From Xenorhabdus innexi (GTDB lineage: Bacteria; Pseudomonadota; Gammaproteobacteria; Enterobacterales; Enterobacteriaceae): DNA of 64,000 nucleotides. Shown piece after piece: positions 60,012 through 64,000 of this stretch (its first letter is position 1; each line of letters starts with the position of its first letter). Under the pieces are notes generated by a model, which did no database searches, was not told the DNA's origin, and saw nothing but the letters and a program-made list of their open reading frames with translations. The DNA lies in assembly GCF_002632485.1 (NCBI RefSeq), contig NZ_NIBU01000013.1, forward strand, positions 1-64,000. Reading direction: 5' to 3'. The translations under genes and the position numbers were made by a program.

Positions 60012-63000
60012 ATATCACCCTTTAATAGCGCTTGTGCTGAATCTCGCCCGGTCTGAAAATGTTTTCTTTTCTCTTTGATAAGATGGACGGTGACAATTTG
60101 TGATAATTGCTCAAGTGTTGGATGTTCAAAAACACTCCTCAACGGCAGCTCTATCGCCAATTCGTTGCGTATTGAACTAGTAAGACGAGTGGCCTGAAGG
60201 GAATGTCCACCCAGTTCAAAGAAATGATCATGACGACCAACTTGTTGTTTCAGTCCCAATAAACTTTGCCAAATTTGCGCCAGGACGGTTTCTATTTTAT
60301 CAATCGGTGCCACATAGGGGCGTGAGGCTATCGCTGATGAATCAGGGGCCGGAAGGGCTTGGCGATCAAGTTTTCCGTTGGGCGTTAACGGAAAAGTATC
60401 CAGCGTGACAAAAGCACTGGGCAGCATATAGTCGGCAAGACGCAGGGCAAGTTGCTGGCGTAACTGGGCAGGCTCCAGTCTGGCACCTGCCTGTGGCCGC
60501 AGATAAGCGACCAGACGTTTTTGTCCGTCATGTCCATCAGAAGCATCGTCACGGGCGATAACCACCGCTTCCCGCACCCCATCGCACTGCATCAGTTGCG
60601 TTTCGATTTCTCCCGGCTCAATGCGGAATCCCCGAAGTTTTACCTGAAAATCATTACGGCCGAGGTACTCAATATTGCCGTCAGTTAACCAGCGCCCGAG
60701 ATCACCGGTTTTGTACATACGGGCATCCGGCTCTGTGGAAAACGGATCGGGCAGGAAGCGTTCGGCGGTCAGTTCCGGGCGATTCAGATAACCACGGGCA
60801 AGCCCCCGACCTGCGATATAAATTTCCCCCGTTACGCCGGAAGGGGCTGGCTGACCATACGCATCAAGAATATAAATCCGGTCATTGGCTATTGGTTTTC
60901 CGATAGGCGGCAGCACCGGCCAGTGTTCAGTATCCTTGTCTAAGGAATATGAGGTCACAACGTGGCTTTCTGTCGGGCCATAGTGATTATGTAACCGGCA
61001 GCCGGTACGCTCTACAAGCACCCGAATGGCCGGTGTAATCCGCAATTGCTCACCAGCGGTAATAATATGGTTAAGACAGGAAATCTTGTCTTCATTGAGC
61101 GTCTTGTCTTCATTGAAAGTATGGTCTCCGCCGGAATTGACGGCTTCGGCCAGATGCTGGAGAGCAATATAGGGAAGAAAAATACGATTAATCTGCTTTT
61201 GCTGAATCAACCGGGGGAATTGCTGAAGCTCCCGCCGCATGGTTTCACTGATCAATACCAGACAGCCGCCCTCACTCAGCGTGGTGAAGATTTCCTGAAA
61301 GGCGACATCAAACCCCAGTGCGGCAAATTGCAGGGTTTTACCTGTTTCTGTCAGTTGTGACGAAGGTTGATGATGCCATTGCAGTAGATTTGACAGGGCA
61401 GATAAGGGCATCTCTACCCCTTTGGGCAACCCGGTTGAGCCTGATGTGTAAATTACATAACCCGGATGATTGGAGGTCAGCCCTAGTTTTTGTGGTTCAG
61501 GGTTGTACTCTGGTTGCTCTGATAGATAAGGTTGCTGGTTGTCGAGTAGTACCGTGGTGTATCCGCCAGCCGGCATGGCCTGTTCCAGCCCATCAGAGAG
61601 GGCGGTTTGGGTGAGTAAAACCATTGGCTCCGAATCCCTGAGCATATAGGCCAGTCTTTCAGCCGGATAGGCCGGGTCGAGAGGAACATAGGCACCACCT
61701 GCTTTGAGGATCGCCAGTAATCCCACTATCATCTCCGGGTGGCGCTCAAGACAGATTGCCACTCGTTTATCTGGTTTTACCCCCAGTGCAACCAGATAAT
61801 GCGCCAGCCGGTTGGCACGGCGGTTGAGTTCAGCATAACTCAGTGTTTGTTCGTTCCACTCGATGGCGGTTGCATCGGGTGAGCGTTCAGCCTGAATTTC
61901 AATAAGCTGGTGGACTAAGGTATTTTGCGCAAAATCCATCTGAGTAGTATTGAAATCTACCAGTACCTGTTGCTGTTCTGCCTGTGACAGCATCGGTAAG
62001 TGCCGGATTGGTGTTTCAGGAGAAGCGAGAGCGGCTCCGATCAGGGTAATTAAACGGGATTGAAGTGCTGCTGCTTCAGCACGATTCAGATAATCGGGTG
62101 AATAATCAAACTCCAGCGTAACAGGTTGCCGGATATCTTCATTATTTGATGTAAAAGCGTACTGATGAAGCGCGATAACGAGAGGGAACGGTGCACCACG
62201 CTGTGTTTTACTGTATGTAAGCGAAGCATCCGGCAGACTGGCGTTTATTTCGATCTGCTCATATGACAGCATAATATCGAAGAGCTGGATTTTTCCTGCT
62301 TTCTGCCGGGTCTGCAAGTGTCGGTTGAGTTCTGCAATAGGTAAACGCTGATGCTTATAACAGCGACGCAACTCGGCTGCTGCTTTGTTCATGATATCAA
62401 GGAAAGAATCATCCGGTGTCACGGTAATACCGACCGGGATCACCGAGGTAAACATGCCAATCATGCGTTTTTGTCTGACGTTTTTGCGATTATGCACGGG
62501 AATGCCAAAAACAATTTCTTCAGTACTGTTTTCTGTCCCGTCAGTGCGTGAAAAATGAGTCGTCCGGAAAAAATAGCAGGCCAGAACGGCATACATAAAA
62601 TGCAGAATGGATAAACCCTGAGCCGCTGTCACTTCCTCAATGCGCTGAAAAAGTGTTCGGTCAAATTGATAAATTAAAGGCTCAGGATGCGGATGTTCTC
62701 TGGTTTTGTCTGAATTTGATGGCTGGAGCAGTGCAGGTGGTAAATTTTCATAACGTTTCAGCCAGAATTGCTGATCTTGCAGGTAGCGTTTTGAACTCAG
62801 ATAGGCGCTGTCTCCCTCCACAAAATCGAGATAGGAGGGAACGCTTTCAGTGATTTCTTCACTTCTGGCTAATCGACTGTAAGTGTTGGCTATTTCTTCG
62901 GAAATAAGCCCCAAAGTGGTTCCGTCTCCGATAAGATGGTGGCAGCAGAAATGCCAGTACCAGCGGTTATTTCCCAGCCGGAGCAGTTCAAAACGCCAGA

Positions 63001-63406
63001 GTTTATTATTTAAATCGAACGGACGTATGAATGCGGAGCGGAGGTGTTGTTCAGCTTGTTCTGTCGGATTTGTGTGTCTGGAAAAATCATGTACAGAGAC
63101 AGAAACAGGTAAAGTATCAATCAGTTTTTGCAGGGGTAATTCCTGAGTATTAATCAGTCGTAAACGTAATGCATCATGGCGCTCAACAACTGTTTTGAAA
63201 GCCTGAACTAACAGCGTTTCATCCAATTCTCCCTCGATAAGTACCACTGAACCAATATTGTAACAGGTATTGTCAGGATGAAGGATTTGGTCAAGCCAGA
63301 CGACCTGCTGTGGAGAACTGAGCGAAAATGTGTAAGAGGAAGATACAGAAGTATTTTCATAGGAAGGTTGAGCTTCGTTATTGATACGATTGCACGACAT
63401 AGGCAT
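60008..63406 (-). CDS. xabA: XabA, NRPS loading/first module: starter C-A(Pro)-T
   Basis: A 1132-residue single-module synthetase. The N-terminal condensation domain ([18 protein letters not shown], active site HHLIGDG near residue 157) has no upstream module and differs from the other C domains. It fits a starter C domain that N-acylates the first residue with a fatty acyl-CoA. The A domain pocket is DVQFIAHVVK (proline), with core YTSGSTG near residue 660. The carrier serine [10 protein letters not shown] lies near 1067, followed by a basic tail ([12 protein letters not shown]) that should bind the TubC domain of XabB. AGGAG lies 7 nt before the ATG. It is the first gene of the operon. A degraded copy of its 5' end lies just upstream. 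Confidence 0.92.
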   Translation of the reverse strand: MPMSCNRINNEAQPSYENTSVSSSYTFSLSSPQQVVWLDQILHPDNTCYNIGSVVLIEGELDETLLVQAFKTVVERHDALRLRLINTQELPLQKLIDTLPVSVSVHDFSRHTNPTEQAEQHLRSAFIRPFDLNNKLWRFELLRLGNNRWYWHFCCHHLIGDGTTLGLISEEIANTYSRLARSEEITESVPSYLDFVEGDSAYLSSKRYLQDQQFWLKRYENLPPALLQPSNSDKTREHPHPEPLIYQFDRTLFQRIEEVTAAQGLSILHFMYAVLACYFFRTTHFSRTDGTENSTEEIVFGIPVHNRKNVRQKRMIGMFTSVIPVGITVTPDDSFLDIMNKAAAELRRCYKHQRLPIAELNRHLQTRQKAGKIQLFDIMLSYEQIEINASLPDASLTYSKTQRGAPFPLVIALHQYAFTSNNEDIRQPVTLEFDYSPDYLNRAEAAALQSRLITLIGAALASPETPIRHLPMLSQAEQQQVLVDFNTTQMDFAQNTLVHQLIEIQAERSPDATAIEWNEQTLSYAELNRRANRLAHYLVALGVKPDKRVAICLERHPEMIVGLLAILKAGGAYVPLDPAYPAERLAYMLRDSEPMVLLTQTALSDGLEQAMPAGGYTTVLLDNQQPYLSEQPEYNPEPQKLGLTSNHPGYVIYTSGSTGLPKGVEMPLSALSNLLQWHHQPSSQLTETGKTLQFAALGFDVAFQEIFTTLSEGGCLVLISETMRRELQQFPRLIQQKQINRIFLPYIALQHLAEAVNSGGDHTFNEDKTLNEDKISCLNHIITAGEQLRITPAIRVLVERTGCRLHNHYGPTESHVVTSYSLDKDTEHWPVLPPIGKPIANDRIYILDAYGQPAPSGVTGEIYIAGRGLARGYLNRPELTAERFLPDPFSTEPDARMYKTGDLGRWLTDGNIEYLGRNDFQVKLRGFRIEPGEIETQLMQCDGVREAVVIARDDASDGHDGQKRLVAYLRPQAGARLEPAQLRQQLALRLADYMLPSAFVTLDTFPLTPNGKLDRQALPAPDSSAIASRPYVAPIDKIETVLAQIWQSLLGLKQQVGRHDHFFELGGHSLQATRLTSSIRNELAIELPLRSVFEHPTLEQLSQIVTVHLIKEKRKHFQTGRDSAQALLKGDI

Positions 63407-63425
63407 TACTTAACTCCTGCTGTTA

Positions 63426-63527
63426 GAATTATCAATTAGCCTAATGGTTTAATATGATACCTGGCCTAAATAGAGTAAAAAAAATAATATTTATTGGGCA
63501 TTTTCAATTTTCTCTGAGTGAGAATTA
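63426..63527 (-). promoter_or_regulatory. Upstream region of xabA, probable promoter
   Basis: About 100 AT-rich nt between xabA and the 5' remnant, with -10-like TATCAT near 63454-63459 and GATAAT near 63432-63437 on the minus strand. No confident -35. The operon promoter could instead lie upstream of the remnant, beyond 63712. Confidence 0.3.
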
Positions 63528-63692
63528 CTAAACCGAAGTTGTAACGAGAGGGAGGGATGAAGTGTGGAAATCAAACCAGATAACTTTCCAGAAATAATGG
63601 TTAGGAAATTGGTAAGCAGAAAATGAGGATACAGAAATATGCTCATATGAAGGTTGAATTTCGTTATTGATACGATTGCACAGCATAGACAT
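63528..63692 (-). pseudogene. Degraded duplicate of the xabA 5' end
   Basis: A 54-codon frame starting MSMLCNRINNE, preceded by AGGAG 7 nt upstream, matches the xabA start [11 protein letters not shown] and the following PSYE.SVSS region. It then loses the frame, although nucleotide similarity continues (63560-63712 with 63279-63425). It is a partial tandem duplication of the xabA start, including the ribosome binding site, and may still be translated as a short peptide. Confidence 0.8.
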
Positions 63693-63712
63693 TATAAAAC
63701 TCCTGCTTATTA

Positions 63713-64000
63713 GGATAATGGCTTGATCCATCTCCGATATTTTTATTCGGTATAGTTACTCAGAGAACAAGTTGAACAGATAACCTTTATAAAGGTGGAT
63801 ACTTTATTTTTTTAATCCCCTTTCTAAAAGGGGCAGAGCTTATCTATTTTTTAACAGGAGGGATTAAAATTACTGGGGAATCATTAGTAGATACAGGTGT
63901 TATTAAAATTATGATGCAGTATTAATATTGATTGTCACCAAATGAAATTATAAAAAAATAATTTCATGCATGATAAATATTAATGCGTTATATTGTTATT
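63713..64000. other. AT-rich right flank, no gene seen
   Basis: Very AT-rich, with no supportable coding frame. One inverted repeat (CCCCTTT and AAAGGGG near 63814-63831) has a T-run on the wrong side for a terminator. It may contain the distal promoter of the xab operon. Confidence 0.4.

Noticed and set aside
18590-63406. Many open frames of 60-190 codons on the plus strand opposite the NRPS genes
   Set aside because: They are antisense to highly conserved C, A and T motifs, recur at equivalent places in each module, and lack ribosome binding sites or recognisable families.
63814-63831. CCCCTTT/AAAGGGG inverted repeat as a terminator
   Set aside because: The T-run lies before rather than after the stem on the plus strand, and the minus strand has an A-run after it.

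Overview
The window looks like a Xenorhabdus chromosome segment (Morganellaceae, insect-pathogenic symbiont of nematodes). The evidence is an enterobacterial flhB-flhA pair next to a very large NRPS locus. The 13-module layout of that locus, its beta-alanine module and its tandem thioesterases match what I remember of the xenoamicin synthetase XabABCD of X. doucetiae. The species call is from memory and was not searched.

Layout, left to right. (1) Positions 1-2956, plus strand: an ATP-grasp carboxylate-amine ligase with a broken 5' end, a 2OG-Fe(II) dioxygenase of the free-amino-acid hydroxylase type and an MFS exporter. Together they look like a small-peptide antibiotic cassette next to the flagellar export genes flhB and flhA (3099-6345). 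The usual third gene, flhE, is not seen. (2) Positions 6346-9900: an AT-rich accessory stretch with a DUF4291 gene, a Mig-14-like gene, a decayed IS1-family transposase and an orphan gene. (3) Positions 9911-11980: a MocR/PdxR-type regulator divergent from a GNAT acetyltransferase. (4) Positions 12195-14346, minus strand: a possible new RiPP-type operon. It has a 24-codon ORF with a strong ribosome binding site, then a perfect 28-bp palindrome, a JmjC/cupin-4 hydroxylase and a TylF-family O-methyltransferase. (5) Positions 14620-16940: a scrambled duplication region with two remnants of a GNAT 3' end, one complete and one truncated Rpn nuclease gene, and an orphan SUKH (SMI1/KNR4-like) gene. 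(6) Positions 63406-16943, minus strand: xabA, xabB, xabC, xabD and a PLP-dependent aspartate decarboxylase. Junctions overlap by 1-4 nt or are 24 nt apart, so this is one 46.5-kb operon.

The NRPS has 13 modules in the order 1 + 6 + 2 + 4. Reading adenylation pocket residues by eye gives acyl-Pro1, Ala2, Val3, X4, Ile/Val5, Thr6, Val7, Ile/Val-like8, Val9, Ala10, beta-Ala11, Pro12, Val13. Dual condensation/epimerization domains open modules 3, 5, 7, 9 and 11, so residues 2, 4, 6, 8 and 10 should be D and the chain alternates D/L. The starter C domain predicts N-acylation. The tandem thioesterases and Thr6 predict lactone closure from Val13 to Thr6. The decarboxylase would make the beta-alanine for module 11. 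No MbtH-like protein, phosphopantetheinyl transferase or dedicated exporter for this peptide is in the window.

No tRNA, rRNA or CRISPR array was recognised. NRPS module boundaries and residue positions are estimates (about 20 residues either way) from motif positions.
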